From: Gammaproteobacteria bacterium | Lineage (GTDB): Bacteria; Pseudomonadota; Gammaproteobacteria; Pseudomonadales; Pseudohongiellaceae | NCBI GenBank assembly: GCA_002711845.1 | Contig: PASF01000002.1 | Span: 32,001 to 96,000 of the forward strand | DNA: 64,000 nucleotides | Direction of reading: 5' to 3' | Shown: positions 1 to 9,551 of the stretch, in pieces | How the letters are laid out: each line of letters opens with the position of its first letter | Numbering within the stretch: position 1 is the stretch's first letter | Made by a program: the position numbers and the translations under genes | The notes under the pieces: generated by a model | Database searches by the model: none | The model's input: the letters and a program-made list of their open reading frames with translations, nothing else | Told to the model about the DNA's origin: nothing

Positions 1-1540
1 CATTGATCGCGTTTTGCAAATCCAGATCCAGTGATTTCACCACCAGAATACGCAGCACACCCAGCGCCGCGCGACGCAGCGCAAACGGATCCTTGGAGCC
101 TGTCGGTGGTTGCCCAATGGCAAACAGGCCACAAATGGTATCGAGTTTCTCTGCCACGGCCAGTACCGCGCCGGTGGCACTCGCCGGGACGGCATCGCCA
201 GCAAAGCGAGGCTGATACTGTTCAGTGATGGCCTGCGCAACTTCAGGGGATTCGTTGTCGTGCAGGGCGTAATAGTGACCCATGATGCCTTGCAGTTCCG
301 GGAACTCGGCCACCATGTGGCTGACCAGGTCGCACTTGCCCAGCAGTGCCGCGCGTTCACAATGCGCCGGCTCAATCGATAATGATTTTGCAATACTGGC
401 GGCGAGTGCGGCAACGCGTCGCGACTTCTGCTCGACAGTACCCAGTTGTTGCTGAAATACGATCGTACCCAGCTGCTCGAGCCGTGACGCCAGCGTCTGT
501 TTGCGGTCACTTTCAAAAAAGAACGCGGCATCGGCCAGGCGTGGGCGAATCACCCGCTCATTGCCGGCGATGACCTGCGCTGGATCCTTGCTATCGAGAT
601 TGGCGACGGCTACAAAATACGGCAGCATCTGAGCGTCTTTGTCGAGCACATAAAACGTTTTCTGATGATTCTTCATCGATGAGATCAGCGCTTCAGGAGG
701 CACTGACAGGAAGTGATCATCAAAGCGTCCGGTCAACGCTACCGGCCATTCCACCATGCTGGTGACTTCTTCGAGCAGGTCTTCATCAATGCGGACCTCG
801 GCATTCAGCGCGACGCCCTGCGCTTCAACAAGCTCGCGCACCTTGCGTTTGCGGGCGTCGTAGTCAGCGATGACATACCCCGGATTGAGCAGCTGGCCTT
901 CGTATTGAGCCGGCGACGTCAGCGTGATGTCCTTGCCACAATGGAAACGGTGACCATGGGTAGTACGGCCACTCTTGATGCCAAACAGTTCGGTGTCGAT
1001 GACGTCATCACCGAACAGCATCACCAGCCAGTAGACCGGTCGTACAAATTCGTCGCGTGTGCTGCCCCAGCGCATTTTGCGCGGAATTGGCAGTTTCGCC
1101 AGCGCCGAAGCGACAATACCGGGCAGCAATGTTGCGGTTTCTTCGCCGGCTTTGTCGGCACGGAAAACCAGTTTTTCCACGCCGTCTTTTTCAACGGTCG
1201 CCAGCGCAGCAATATCGACGCCACAGGAGCGCGCGAAACCTGACGCAGCGGGCGTGGGGTTGCCATCCTTGTCATAGGCCGCTTTAACGGCCGGCCCGAA
1301 GCGTTCAATGTTGGTATCAGCCTGTTTTGCGGACAAACCCTCAACACGGGCGGCGAGTCGACGCGGACTGGTGAACGGCCTGATGGCAGCGTAGCTGAGA
1401 CCGGCGCCATCCAGACCCGATTGCAGGCCGGTGATAAACGCTTCCGACAACCCGCGCAAGGCTTTGGGCGGAAGCTCCGCACAACCAATTTCAACTAAAA
1501 AATCTTTGTCCGTCGTTTTATTTTCTTGGGTATGGGTCAT
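1..1540 (-). CDS. glyS: glycyl-tRNA synthetase beta subunit, partial (C-terminus cut)
   Basis: This is the beta subunit of the tetrameric (alpha2-beta2) bacterial glycyl-tRNA synthetase, which charges tRNA-Gly in the cytoplasm. Translation from the ATG at 1540 gives MTHTQENKTTDKDFLVEIG followed by CAELPPKALRGL, the usual GlyS N-terminus. The frame then stays open to the window edge through MRWGS, EFVRPVYWL and a GRTTHGHRFH segment. About 513 codons are present. The family is usually near 690 residues, so roughly the last quarter lies outside the window. It follows glyQ after 44 bases on the same strand, the standard glyQS operon. Confidence 0.95.
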   Translation of the reverse strand, partial: MTHTQENKTTDKDFLVEIGCAELPPKALRGLSEAFITGLQSGLDGAGLSYAAIRPFTSPRRLAARVEGLSAKQADTNIERFGPAVKAAYDKDGNPTPAASGFARSCGVDIAALATVEKDGVEKLVFRADKAGEETATLLPGIVASALAKLPIPRKMRWGSTRDEFVRPVYWLVMLFGDDVIDTELFGIKSGRTTHGHRFHCGKDITLTSPAQYEGQLLNPGYVIADYDARKRKVRELVEAQGVALNAEVRIDEDLLEEVTSMVEWPVALTGRFDDHFLSVPPEALISSMKNHQKTFYVLDKDAQMLPYFVAVANLDSKDPAQVIAGNERVIRPRLADAAFFFESDRKQTLASRLEQLGTIVFQQQLGTVEQKSRRVAALAASIAKSLSIEPAHCERAALLGKCDLVSHMVAEFPELQGIMGHYYALHDNESPEVAQAITEQYQPRFAGDAVPASATGAVLAVAEKLDTICGLFAIGQPPTGSKDPFALRRAALGVLRILVVKSLDLDLQNAIN

Positions 1541-1584
1541 GGTGTCAGTTGGCAACGCTGTCCGTGAAATAAGTGAAGGATGAT

Positions 1585-2526
1585 TCAGCCTTTCAGGGCT
1601 GCTTCGCGCAGGGCGGCAGGCGCCAGCGGGAAACCGAGCTTACGGCGGCTTTCGTAGTAGGCCTCGGCCACCTGTCGCGACAGAGTGCGCACTCGCAGAA
1701 TAAAGCGTTGACGCTCTGTCACCGAGATTGCCTGGCGTGCGTCCAACAGGTTGAAATAATGCGACGCCTTCAAAACCTGTTCATAGGCTGGCAGTGCCAG
1801 GCCTTTTTCAATCAAGGTGGTGCACTGCGATTCGCACTCATCGAAACTGGCAAACAGCGCATCGACATTGGCATGTTCAAAATTGTAGGCGGACATTTCC
1901 ACTTCGTTCTGATGAAAGACATCGCCATAGGTCACCACGCCATCGGGGCCCTTGGTCCAGACCAGGTCATACAGGCTGTCCACGCCCTGCAGGTACATCG
2001 CGATTCGCTCAAGTCCGTAGGTAATTTCGCCACTGACCGGGAAGCATTCAATACCGCCAACCTGCTGGAAGTAGGTGAACTGTGTCACCTCCATGCCGTT
2101 CAGCCAGACTTCCCAGCCCAGGCCCCAGGCGCCCAGTGTCGGTGATTCCCAGTTGTCTTCGACAAAACGGATATCGTGCACCGTCGGATCAATGCCCAGA
2201 TGTCGCAGTGATTCAATATACAGATCCTGAATATCCGGCGGTGAAGGCTTGAGGATGACCTGGAACTGATAATAATGTTGCAGGCGATTGGGGTTCTCGC
2301 CATAGCGACCATCGGTGGGACGACGGCTGGGCTGCACATAGGCAGTGCGCCAGCTTTCCGGGCCGATGGAGCGCAGGAAGGTGGCCGGGTGAAACGTGCC
2401 GGCGCCGACTTCCAGATCCAGTGGCTGCAACACAACACACCCCTGCCTGGCCCAGAACTCCTGGAGCGCCAGGATCAGACCCTGAAAGGTTTTTACATCG
2501 GCAATAGCCGGACTCTGCGCGGACAA
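1585..2526 (-). CDS. glyQ: glycyl-tRNA synthetase alpha subunit
   Basis: GlyQ is the catalytic alpha subunit of glycyl-tRNA synthetase and forms the enzyme with GlyS, encoded just downstream. The protein is almost colinear with E. coli Gly[20 protein letters not shown] near the start, then [34 protein letters not shown] and [16 protein letters not shown]. There is no ATG upstream of the conserved core. The frame offers only TTG starts, at 2562, 2544, 2538 and 2526. I chose TTG 2526 because GGGG lies six bases upstream and the length (313 residues) is near the family's usual 300. The identity is certain and the exact start is not. Confidence 0.93.
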   Translation of the reverse strand: MSAQSPAIADVKTFQGLILALQEFWARQGCVVLQPLDLEVGAGTFHPATFLRSIGPESWRTAYVQPSRRPTDGRYGENPNRLQHYYQFQVILKPSPPDIQDLYIESLRHLGIDPTVHDIRFVEDNWESPTLGAWGLGWEVWLNGMEVTQFTYFQQVGGIECFPVSGEITYGLERIAMYLQGVDSLYDLVWTKGPDGVVTYGDVFHQNEVEMSAYNFEHANVDALFASFDECESQCTTLIEKGLALPAYEQVLKASHYFNLLDARQAISVTERQRFILRVRTLSRQVAEAYYESRRKLGFPLAPAALREAALKG

Positions 2527-2573
2527 GACACACCCCAAATTCAATCGATTGAAAAGCCGCAATTATGCGGGAT

Positions 2574-2602
2574 TAGGCAGTTAATATCTACTGCGCTAAA
2601 AT
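2574..2602 (+). promoter_or_regulatory. candidate sigma-70 promoter for the lipid A acyltransferase gene
   Basis: TAGGCA (2574-2579), a 17-base spacer and TAAAAT (2597-2602) lie in the gap between the divergent glyQ and acyltransferase genes. Both boxes differ from the consensus but the spacing is ideal. This is inference from sequence only. Confidence 0.4.
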
Positions 2603-2637
2603 GGCGCCTGTCATTCAAATCGCCATTCTGCGAGGCA

Positions 2638-3531
2638 TTGCTCATCAATACCGTCAAAACAATCGTGGTCAAAAGTCTGTTACGCCTGATGTCGTGGATT
2701 CCCCTGCCGCTGCTGCACAGGCTCGCCGAATTTATCGGCACGCTGGTGTATGCGCTACCCACGGAAACCCGCCGGGTCACATTGATCAATCTGCAGCGTA
2801 CCATGCCAGAGCTGGATGACGCCGAGCGGCGCCGTCTGGCCAGACGCAGCGTCCAGGAAACCCTGAAGGCTGGCTTTGAGCTGGGCCATATGTGGTATGG
2901 CAGTGTTGATCATGTCATGGGCATGATCAGGAACGTTCAGGGCAAGGAACACATTGATGCCGCCCTGGCCAGCGGCCGCAGTATCATTTATTGCTCACCG
3001 CATCTGGGCAACTGGGAATTGATGGGCTTGTATGTGTCGACGCTGGCCCCGCTGACCACATTGTACAAACGTCCCAAACTCACGGGCCTGAATGACCTGA
3101 TTGCCGGGGCCCGGGCGCGTGCCGGCGCGGAACTGGTGGCCACCGATCGGGCCGGCGTGGTTAAACTGACCCGTGCTCTGCAGCAAGGCGCATCCACCGG
3201 CATACTGCCTGATCAGCAGCCGCGTGAAGGCGGCGTATTTGCACCCTTTTTCGGCCATCAGGCCTATACCATGACTCTGGTGTCCAAACTGGCCGCACGC
3301 ACCAACGCGGTGGTGTTGTTTACCTTTGCCAAACGCCTGCCAGACGGCTCCGGCTTTGACCTGATCTGCATGCCGGCGGACGCAGACATCGCCAGCGCGG
3401 ACACCACACAGGCGGCGGCGGCCCTCAACCGTTCGGTAGAAGCCTGTGTCAGGCTGGCGCCCGAGCAGTATCAATGGGAATACAAGCGGTTTCGCAAACG
3501 GCCGGCTGACGAGACCGAGCGCTTCTACTGA
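2638..3531 (+). CDS. lpxL: lipid A biosynthesis lauroyl-type acyltransferase (LpxL/HtrB family)
   Basis: This inner-membrane-associated enzyme transfers a secondary acyl chain from acyl-ACP onto lipid A. The family's HX4E catalytic motif is visible as HLGNWE in the segment YCSPHLGNWELMG. The later GILPDQQPREGGVFAPFFG block and a C-terminal YQWEYKRFRKRP segment are also typical. A hydrophobic N-terminal stretch (LLRLMSWIPLPLLHRL) fits membrane anchoring. No good ATG precedes the conserved region. TTG 2638 has GAGG just upstream and gives 297 residues; GTG 2665 is the alternative. The gene sits divergently from glyQ, as the PA0011 homologue sits beside glyQS in Pseudomonas. Confidence 0.85.
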   Translation: MLINTVKTIVVKSLLRLMSWIPLPLLHRLAEFIGTLVYALPTETRRVTLINLQRTMPELDDAERRRLARRSVQETLKAGFELGHMWYGSVDHVMGMIRNVQGKEHIDAALASGRSIIYCSPHLGNWELMGLYVSTLAPLTTLYKRPKLTGLNDLIAGARARAGAELVATDRAGVVKLTRALQQGASTGILPDQQPREGGVFAPFFGHQAYTMTLVSKLAARTNAVVLFTFAKRLPDGSGFDLICMPADADIASADTTQAAAALNRSVEACVRLAPEQYQWEYKRFRKRPADETERFY

Positions 3532-3569
3532 GCGCGTGAATCAGCCCTTGCCGAATTGTTAGCGGCCGG

Positions 3570-5021
3570 TCACCGGCGCCAGAACATGGGCATGAACAGC
3601 ACCAGCAGGGTGAAGATTTCCAGTCGCCCCAGCAGCATGGCCAGACACAACACCCATTTGGCGGTATTGCCGATGTCTGCGTAGTTGCTGGCCACCCCCT
3701 CCAGGCCGGGGCCCAGATTATTCAGGCTGGCCCCCACGGCGCTGAATGCCGTGACCACATCCAGGTCCAGCGCCAGCAGAATGATCAGCAGCACCAGGTA
3801 TACCAGGACGTAAACCGCAAAGAACCCCCACACCGATTCGATGACACGATCCGGTACCATGGTGCGGCCCAGCTTGACGGTGATGACCGCATTGGGGTGA
3901 ATCAAGCGTTTGATCTCCCGAAAGCCCTGTTTGAAGATCAGCAGGATCCGGATCACTTTCATGCCACCACCGGTTGAACCGGCGCACGCCCCAATGATGG
4001 ATGCGTAAATCAGCAGATACGGCAAGGCCAGCGGCCAGGCGTTGAAGTCGGCGGTGGTAAAACCGGTGGTGGTGGCCACCGAGACGGTCTGGAACAGACC
4101 GTGGACAAAGGCATTCTGGATGTCATAGGTCTCGGTCAGGTACAGCACCAGCACGGTAAATACAGCAATCGAGAGCAGAATTGAGGCATAGAACTTGGTT
4201 TCCGGGTCGCGCAGGTAATGCACAAGTTTGCGCCGCTGCCACGCCGTGAAATGCAGCGCAAAGTTGATACCGGCTATAAACATGAAAAACACCGCAATCA
4301 GATTGATGGTGTGACTGTCAAAGTACCCCATGCTGGCATCATGCGTGGAGAAACCCCCAATGGCGATGGTGGAAAAACTGTGGCAGATGGCGTCGAACAG
4401 GGTCATGCCGGCGGCCCAGTATGCCAGCGCACAGATCACGGTAAGTCCCATATAGATGTACCAGAGCGCCTTGGCAGTTTCTGCCAGGCGCGGCACCAGA
4501 TTGTCGTTCTTGACAGGCCCCGGGCTTTCGGCGCGATACAATTGCATACCCCCGATACCCAGCATCGGCAGCACAGCAACGGCCAGTGCGACGATACCCA
4601 TGCCGCCCAGCCACTGCAGCTGCTGCCGGTAGAACAGGATAGACTTGGGCAGCAAGTCCAGTCCGGTAATCACGGTGGCACCAGTCGTGGTGAGGCCGGA
4701 GAATGACTCGAATACTGCATCGGTAACCGAAAGAGGTGTATTGGTGGAGAACAGGAAGGGTAATGCGCCGAACGTGCTGAGTACGGTCCAGAACAGCGTC
4801 ACCACCAGGAAGCCATCGCGCGTGCGCATTTCCTCGCGGCTGCGAAAGGTGAAGACCCACAGGCTGAAACCCACACCAAAGGTTATCAGTAGCGAGGTCA
4901 GGAACGACGACGCCTCCCCATCCGCGTAGATAAAGGACACGAGAATGGACGGCAGGTTGGCCAGCATGCTGAACAGCATCAGCAAAACACCGACGATTTT
5001 CGCAACAACACCTATATGCAT
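3570..5021 (-). CDS. trkH: Trk system potassium uptake channel TrkH
   Basis: TrkH is the inner-membrane K+-translocating subunit of the Trk system and works with the cytoplasmic regulator TrkA, encoded 22 bases upstream. The four pore-loop repeats are visible: SGLTTTGATV, FSTIAIGGFSTHD, VSVATTTGFTTADFN and SAVGASLNNLGPGL. The conserved GACAGSTGGGMKVIR segment is also present. The frame is open further upstream to 5081, but ATG 5021 gives the family-like start MHIGVVAKIVGVLL and has an AGGT box five bases ahead. The 5081 start would overlap trkA. The resulting 483 residues match the family length. Confidence 0.93.
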   Translation of the reverse strand: MHIGVVAKIVGVLLMLFSMLANLPSILVSFIYADGEASSFLTSLLITFGVGFSLWVFTFRSREEMRTRDGFLVVTLFWTVLSTFGALPFLFSTNTPLSVTDAVFESFSGLTTTGATVITGLDLLPKSILFYRQQLQWLGGMGIVALAVAVLPMLGIGGMQLYRAESPGPVKNDNLVPRLAETAKALWYIYMGLTVICALAYWAAGMTLFDAICHSFSTIAIGGFSTHDASMGYFDSHTINLIAVFFMFIAGINFALHFTAWQRRKLVHYLRDPETKFYASILLSIAVFTVLVLYLTETYDIQNAFVHGLFQTVSVATTTGFTTADFNAWPLALPYLLIYASIIGACAGSTGGGMKVIRILLIFKQGFREIKRLIHPNAVITVKLGRTMVPDRVIESVWGFFAVYVLVYLVLLIILLALDLDVVTAFSAVGASLNNLGPGLEGVASNYADIGNTAKWVLCLAMLLGRLEIFTLLVLFMPMFWRR

Positions 5022-5043
5022 GAGTACCTGTAGGCTTTCCGTA

Positions 5044-6417
5044 TCAGAAGAAGCTGAACCCGACGGCGAATAGCCGTTCAACTTCAGGAATGCGTTTTTT
5101 ATCGGTCAGGAACAGGATAACGTGATCACCAGACTCGATGACGATGTCGTCGTGGGCAATCAATACCTCTTCGTCACGAACGATTGCGCCGATGGTGGTA
5201 CCTGCCGGCAGTTCGATGTCCTCGATGGCGCGCCCTACAACCTTGGACGAATGACTGTCGCCGTGCGCAATCGCCTCCAGTGCCTCTGCGGCTCCGCGGC
5301 GAAGTGAATGCACATTAACGATATCACCTCTGCGGACATGCGTAAGCAGACTGCCGATGGATGCCTGTTGCGGAGAGATGGCGATATCGATTTCGCCACC
5401 CTGCACCAGATCAACGTACGCAGGGTTGTTGATCAGGCACATCACCTTGCGAGCGCCCAGGCGTTTGGCCAGCATGGAGGACATGATATTGGCTTCGTCG
5501 TCGTTGGTCAGCGCCAGAAAGACGTCGGTATCCTCAATGCCCTCTTCCAGCAACAGCTGTTTGTCCGAGGACTCGCCATTTAACACAATGGCCTTGTTCA
5601 GGTACTCAGCCAGATACTCGCAACGGGTCGCATTGCGTTCGATGACTTTGATCTGGTAGCGCTTCTCCAGCGCTTCCGCGAGCCGGATGCCGATATTGCC
5701 GCCACCGGCGATAATGATACGTTTGTAGGGTTTGTCCAGACGGCGCAGCTCCCCGATGACCGCCCGGATGTTTTTGGGCGCGGCAATAAAAAACACTTCA
5801 TCATCGGCTTCAATGACGGTGGAGCCTTCCGGCGTGATGGCACGATTGCGACGGAAAATGGCCGCCACCCGGGCATCCACATTGGGCATGTGCTCGCGTA
5901 GAAAGCGGATTTCCTGACCGACCAAAGGACCGCCATAGTAGGCGCGCACCGCGACCAGCTGGGCATTGCCATCCGCAAAGTCCAGGACCTGCAAGGAGCC
6001 CGGCAGCTCTATCAGTCGGGCGATGTAATTGGACACTAACAGCTCGGGGCTGATGACCACGTCAAGGGGGATGGACTCGGGGCGGAACAGGCCTTCCTGC
6101 GCCATATAGGAAGCAGAGCGCAGGCGGCATATCTTTTTCGGGGTCTTGAAGATGGAGAAGGCAATCTGACAGGCAACCATGTTGACTTCGTCGTTCTCGG
6201 TTACCGCGATGATCATGTCAGCATCTTCCGCGCCGGCCATGCGCAGTACGTCGGGATGTGAGGGCCAGCCCTGGGCGATACCGACGTCCAGGCGGTCTTT
6301 GAGTTCGCGCAAGGCGTCAACGTCAGGATCGACCAGGGTGATGTCGTTGGCTTCGCTGGCCAGATTTTCTGCCAGGGAAATCGCAACTTGATTACATCCC
6401 AGTATTATTATCTTCAT
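5044..6417 (-). CDS. trkA: Trk potassium uptake regulator TrkA (two RCK units)
   Basis: TrkA is the peripheral, NAD(H)/nucleotide-binding regulatory subunit of Trk K+ uptake. It has the usual duplicated layout: RCK-N/RCK-C at about residues 1-220 and again at about 230-457. The second Rossmann loop is intact ([17 protein letters not shown]). The first reads [19 protein letters not shown], where E. coli has GAGQVG, so two of the three glycines of GxGxxG are replaced. I checked this directly from the DNA. The length (457) is normal. The gene is followed by trkH with a 22-base gap and preceded by rsmB in the same orientation. Confidence 0.93.
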   Translation of the reverse strand: MKIIILGCNQVAISLAENLASEANDITLVDPDVDALRELKDRLDVGIAQGWPSHPDVLRMAGAEDADMIIAVTENDEVNMVACQIAFSIFKTPKKICRLRSASYMAQEGLFRPESIPLDVVISPELLVSNYIARLIELPGSLQVLDFADGNAQLVAVRAYYGGPLVGQEIRFLREHMPNVDARVAAIFRRNRAITPEGSTVIEADDEVFFIAAPKNIRAVIGELRRLDKPYKRIIIAGGGNIGIRLAEALEKRYQIKVIERNATRCEYLAEYLNKAIVLNGESSDKQLLLEEGIEDTDVFLALTNDDEANIMSSMLAKRLGARKVMCLINNPAYVDLVQGGEIDIAISPQQASIGSLLTHVRRGDIVNVHSLRRGAAEALEAIAHGDSHSSKVVGRAIEDIELPAGTTIGAIVRDEEVLIAHDDIVIESGDHVILFLTDKKRIPEVERLFAVGFSFF

Positions 6418-6524
6418 GCAATCGCAGACTCCTGCACAATGCCCGCCGGATATTGAGGCCCTTGGGGCGTTGCCGGCAAATTATCCGCCCCTGTGCGCTG
6501 GCTTACAAGTCTGGCGGACAAGAT

Positions 6525-7865
6525 TCATGAGGGGTTTTTTCGCAAAACGGCAAAATAAAATCCATCCGGCCCCTGATCGGTGGGCAGAAGTTGACGTCCG
6601 GCGCCGGTGCTGACGCCCCAACCGGCGTTTATTGGTATTTCTTCAGCATCCGCCGTCTCTTCGAGAAAGCGCATAATCTGGCGGTCATTCTCATCGCGCA
6701 GCACCGAACAGGTGGAGTAGAGCATCATGCCGCCGGGCGCCAGGCATGGCCACAGGCTGGCCAGTAGCTTGTGCTGTAAGGCCGCCAGCCGGGAGACATC
6801 ATCTGCCTGACGCAACACTTTGATGTCGGGCTGGCGCCGGATAATGCCGGTGGCAGAACAGGGTGCGTCCAGCAGAATTCGGTCAAAGGGCGTGGCATCC
6901 CACCAGCTTGCCGGTTCACTGCTGTCGGCGGCCTGCAGGTGCACGGCAGGCGAGGCCAGCATCAGCCGCTGCAGGTTTTCCTCAATACGGCCGAGTCGGC
7001 GAGCCTCGATATCCAGCGCCAGCATCGTGTGCGGTGCATCGCCGTGGCGCGCCAGGGTCTCCAGCACGTGACAGGTTTTGCCGCCCGGCGCCGCGCAGGC
7101 ATCCAGGATGCGTTGCCCGCCGCCCGCAGCCAGCAACCCGGGGATCAGTTGTGACGCTTCGTCCTGTACGCTGACCAGAGCATCACTGAACCCGGGCAGC
7201 GTATTGACTGCCCGGCCCTGCGTCAGGTAAATCGCCGACTCTGCCAGGTTGCCGGGTGTTGCCTCAATGCCCTCGATTGCCAATTGATCGAGGTACGCGG
7301 CCCGGCTGACTCGTGCCAGATTGACGCGCAGGGTCATCGGCGGGTGCTGGTTGCCAGCCGACAGAATCTGGTCCGACTGTTGCGGCCAGTCTGTCCGAAT
7401 GGCATCCACCAGCCAGTCAGCATACGTCAGTGCCGTGGTGACGGTGGGGTCGATGTTGCCGTGGTCGGTGCTTGCCCGCTTGCGCTGGTACTGCCGTAGC
7501 ACGCCATTGACCAGCGACTTGGCCCAGCCTTTCTTCAGTATCACGGTGGCGTTGACGGTTTCACTGACGGCCGCATGATCGGCCAGGCGCATATGTTCCA
7601 GCTGGTACATACCCACCAGCAGCAGGCAGTGAATATCAAGGTCCTTGTTCTTGAGGGGTTTGTCGATCAGGGAGCTAAGCTCGAGGTTGAGTTTGTGGTA
7701 CCAGCGACAGGTGCCAAAACATAATTCACGCAGCAGGGACATCTGGTTCTGATCCTGGGCAGCCACATCGCTGGCGCGGGGCAACAGACTGGCCAGTGAG
7801 CCCTGCTGCCGGAGCAGCCGGGCCAGTATTTGCGCCGCCGTGGCCCTGACCTTAGCGGGTTTCAT
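6525..7865 (-). CDS. rsmB: 16S rRNA (cytosine-967-C5)-methyltransferase RsmB
   Basis: RsmB methylates C967 of 16S rRNA using S-adenosylmethionine. The N-terminal NusB-like RNA-binding domain covers about residues 1-140. The methyltransferase domain follows, with LDACAAPGGKTCH (SAM binding), LLDAPCSATGIIRRQPDIK (motif IV cysteine) and LYSTCSVLRDEN (catalytic cysteine). ATG 7865 gives MKPAKVRATAAQILARLL. It overlaps the end of fmt by 14 bases, indicating translational coupling. An upstream start at 7901 would overlap fmt further and seems less likely. The def-fmt-rsmB-trkA order is standard in gammaproteobacteria. Confidence 0.94.
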   Translation of the reverse strand: MKPAKVRATAAQILARLLRQQGSLASLLPRASDVAAQDQNQMSLLRELCFGTCRWYHKLNLELSSLIDKPLKNKDLDIHCLLLVGMYQLEHMRLADHAAVSETVNATVILKKGWAKSLVNGVLRQYQRKRASTDHGNIDPTVTTALTYADWLVDAIRTDWPQQSDQILSAGNQHPPMTLRVNLARVSRAAYLDQLAIEGIEATPGNLAESAIYLTQGRAVNTLPGFSDALVSVQDEASQLIPGLLAAGGGQRILDACAAPGGKTCHVLETLARHGDAPHTMLALDIEARRLGRIEENLQRLMLASPAVHLQAADSSEPASWWDATPFDRILLDAPCSATGIIRRQPDIKVLRQADDVSRLAALQHKLLASLWPCLAPGGMMLYSTCSVLRDENDRQIMRFLEETADAEEIPINAGWGVSTGAGRQLLPTDQGPDGFYFAVLRKNPS

Positions 7866-8820
7866 CGCAGGCGTCGTTGCTGAACTGCTTGCCTGCGGCA
7901 AACAGTGCCGGGCGTGAATTCATGATGTCGCGCACTGCGACCGGGTTTTTGCCGGGCAGTTGTATCTCGGTCACTTGCAGCACCCCATCCGGACCGGCGA
8001 TGGCGAAACAGTGACGGTCGGTATTGGGCAGAATAGTGCCGGGTACCACGTTAGCGGGCAGCTCATACTGCGTGGCGCTGGCGTGCAGCAGGCGCAGGCG
8101 TTCGCCGTCAAGAAAAGAGAAGGCGGGCTGCCGCCCGATACCGGCACGAACCGTGCGGGCAATATCAATGACACTTGCCTGCCAGTTGATCTGCGATTCT
8201 GCCTTGTCCAGTTTGCGGGCGTAGGTGCTCAGCGAGTCATCCTGCTGTTGTGCCTGCCCGCGCAGCGATGCAAAGTTCGCCAGGGTATGCAGCAGTGCCT
8301 CACAGCCCAGTGTGGCCAGGCGGTCTTCCAGTTGCTGGCGGTCATCGTTGTCACGCAGCGGCGTACTCAGTTTGTAGAGCATGTCGCCGGTGTCCAGGCC
8401 CACATCCATTTGCATGATGGTGATGCCGGTTTCACAGTCGCCGGCCAGCAGCGCCCGCTCGATCGGGGCGGCGCCTCGCCAGCGCGGCAACAGTGACGCG
8501 TGGACGTTGATACACCCCAGGCGCGGAATATCCAGCACGGCCTGGGGCAACAACAGGCCATAGGCCACCACAATCATCAAATCCGGCTCTAGTGCTGCCA
8601 ACGCGCTCTGCGCCTCAGGGTCTTTCAGCGTCGCAGGCTGCACAACAGGCAACTGATGTTCGACAGCGAGCGCCTTGACGGGGCTGGCCTGCAGTTTCTT
8701 GCCCCGGCCGGCGGCCCTGTCGGGCTGGGTGTACACCGCGACAATCTCATGGCCGTGCTCTATCAGGGCGGACAGGTGGGTGGCAGCAAACGCGGGCGTG
8801 CCGGCAAAAACCAGTTTCAT
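7852..8820 (-). CDS. fmt: methionyl-tRNA formyltransferase
   Basis: Fmt formylates initiator Met-tRNA using 10-formyltetrahydrofolate, preparing it for translation start. The protein opens with MKLVFAGTPAFAATHLSAL and carries the catalytic-domain signature INVHASLLPRWRGAAPIERA. It continues with GITIMQMDVGLDTGDML and a C-terminal tRNA-binding beta-barrel domain (NWQASVIDIARTVRAG onward). At 322 residues it has the usual length. It lies between def and rsmB, so the enzymes that add and later remove the formyl group are co-transcribed. Confidence 0.96.
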   Translation of the reverse strand: MKLVFAGTPAFAATHLSALIEHGHEIVAVYTQPDRAAGRGKKLQASPVKALAVEHQLPVVQPATLKDPEAQSALAALEPDLMIVVAYGLLLPQAVLDIPRLGCINVHASLLPRWRGAAPIERALLAGDCETGITIMQMDVGLDTGDMLYKLSTPLRDNDDRQQLEDRLATLGCEALLHTLANFASLRGQAQQQDDSLSTYARKLDKAESQINWQASVIDIARTVRAGIGRQPAFSFLDGERLRLLHASATQYELPANVVPGTILPNTDRHCFAIAGPDGVLQVTEIQLPGKNPVAVRDIMNSRPALFAAGKQFSNDACDETR

Positions 8821-8914
8821 TCAGTACCCAATATGGTGAGTGGTCGTGCAAAAAGCGTGTCTTGGTATCTGTGTCCATGCTGTGTCCGCTGCGGGTCACG
8901 ACAGGTGTTTGTGC

Positions 8915-9427
8915 TCAGGCCGTTGCCGCCTGCTTGTGGGCCTTTTCCAGTTTGCTGCGGATGCGCTGGCGCTTGATCGTGCTCAGGTAATCGACAAACA
9001 ATTTGCCATTCAGGTGGTCCATCTCGTGCTGAATGCAGGTCGCCAGCAAACCGTCGGCAATCATCTCGAATGCTTCACCGTCACGATCCAGCGCCTTCAC
9101 TTTAACCTGACGTGGTCGACTGACCGTCTCGTAAAAGCCGGGCACCGACAGGCAGCCTTCATCGTATTCCTCCAGGTCATCATCCAGCACTTCAAGCTGC
9201 GGGTTGATAAACACCAGTGGCGCACTGTTGTCATCTGAAATATCTATTACAATCAGCTGCTTGTGAACATTCACCTGCGTCGCCGCCAGACCAATGCCGG
9301 GTGCCTCATACATGGTCTCGAACATATCATCGATGACCTGCCGCAGGGCGTCATCCACCTGCTGTACCGGCTTGGCAATGGTGCGCAGTCGGGAATCTGG
9401 AAATTCCAGTATGTCCAGTTTTGCCAT
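8915..9427 (-). CDS. def: peptide deformylase
   Basis: Def removes the N-formyl group from nascent proteins. It is a metal-dependent hydrolase, and all three family motifs are present: GIGLAATQ (about residues 45-52), EGCLSVPG (metal-binding cysteine) and QHEMDHLNG (HExxH metal site). The 170 residues match type I deformylases. The start [15 protein letters not shown] is canonical. It is the first gene of the minus-strand def-fmt-rsmB-trkA-trkH group and is divergent from dprA. Confidence 0.97.
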   Translation of the reverse strand: MAKLDILEFPDSRLRTIAKPVQQVDDALRQVIDDMFETMYEAPGIGLAATQVNVHKQLIVIDISDDNSAPLVFINPQLEVLDDDLEEYDEGCLSVPGFYETVSRPRQVKVKALDRDGEAFEMIADGLLATCIQHEMDHLNGKLFVDYLSTIKRQRIRSKLEKAHKQAATA

Positions 9428-9504
9428 GGTTCAACTCCAGTTGCGTGTTTCGATTCAGCAGGGCCGACACTTTTGTGCCATAACCCAAGTACGTGAATAA
9501 CCTC

Positions 9505-9510
9505 AGTATA
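9505..9510 (-). promoter_or_regulatory. candidate -10 box for the def operon
   Basis: Read on the minus strand, the 124-base gap between def and dprA holds TATACT, a close match to a sigma-70 -10 box. The -35 region 17 bases upstream (TTAGGT) is weak. On the plus strand the overlapping TATAAC (9507-9512) could serve dprA. The gap therefore probably contains overlapping divergent promoters, but this is tentative. Confidence 0.3.
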
Positions 9511-9551
9511 ACATAAGGCCCCCACAGACCTAATGGCGGAAGGAAGAGCCG

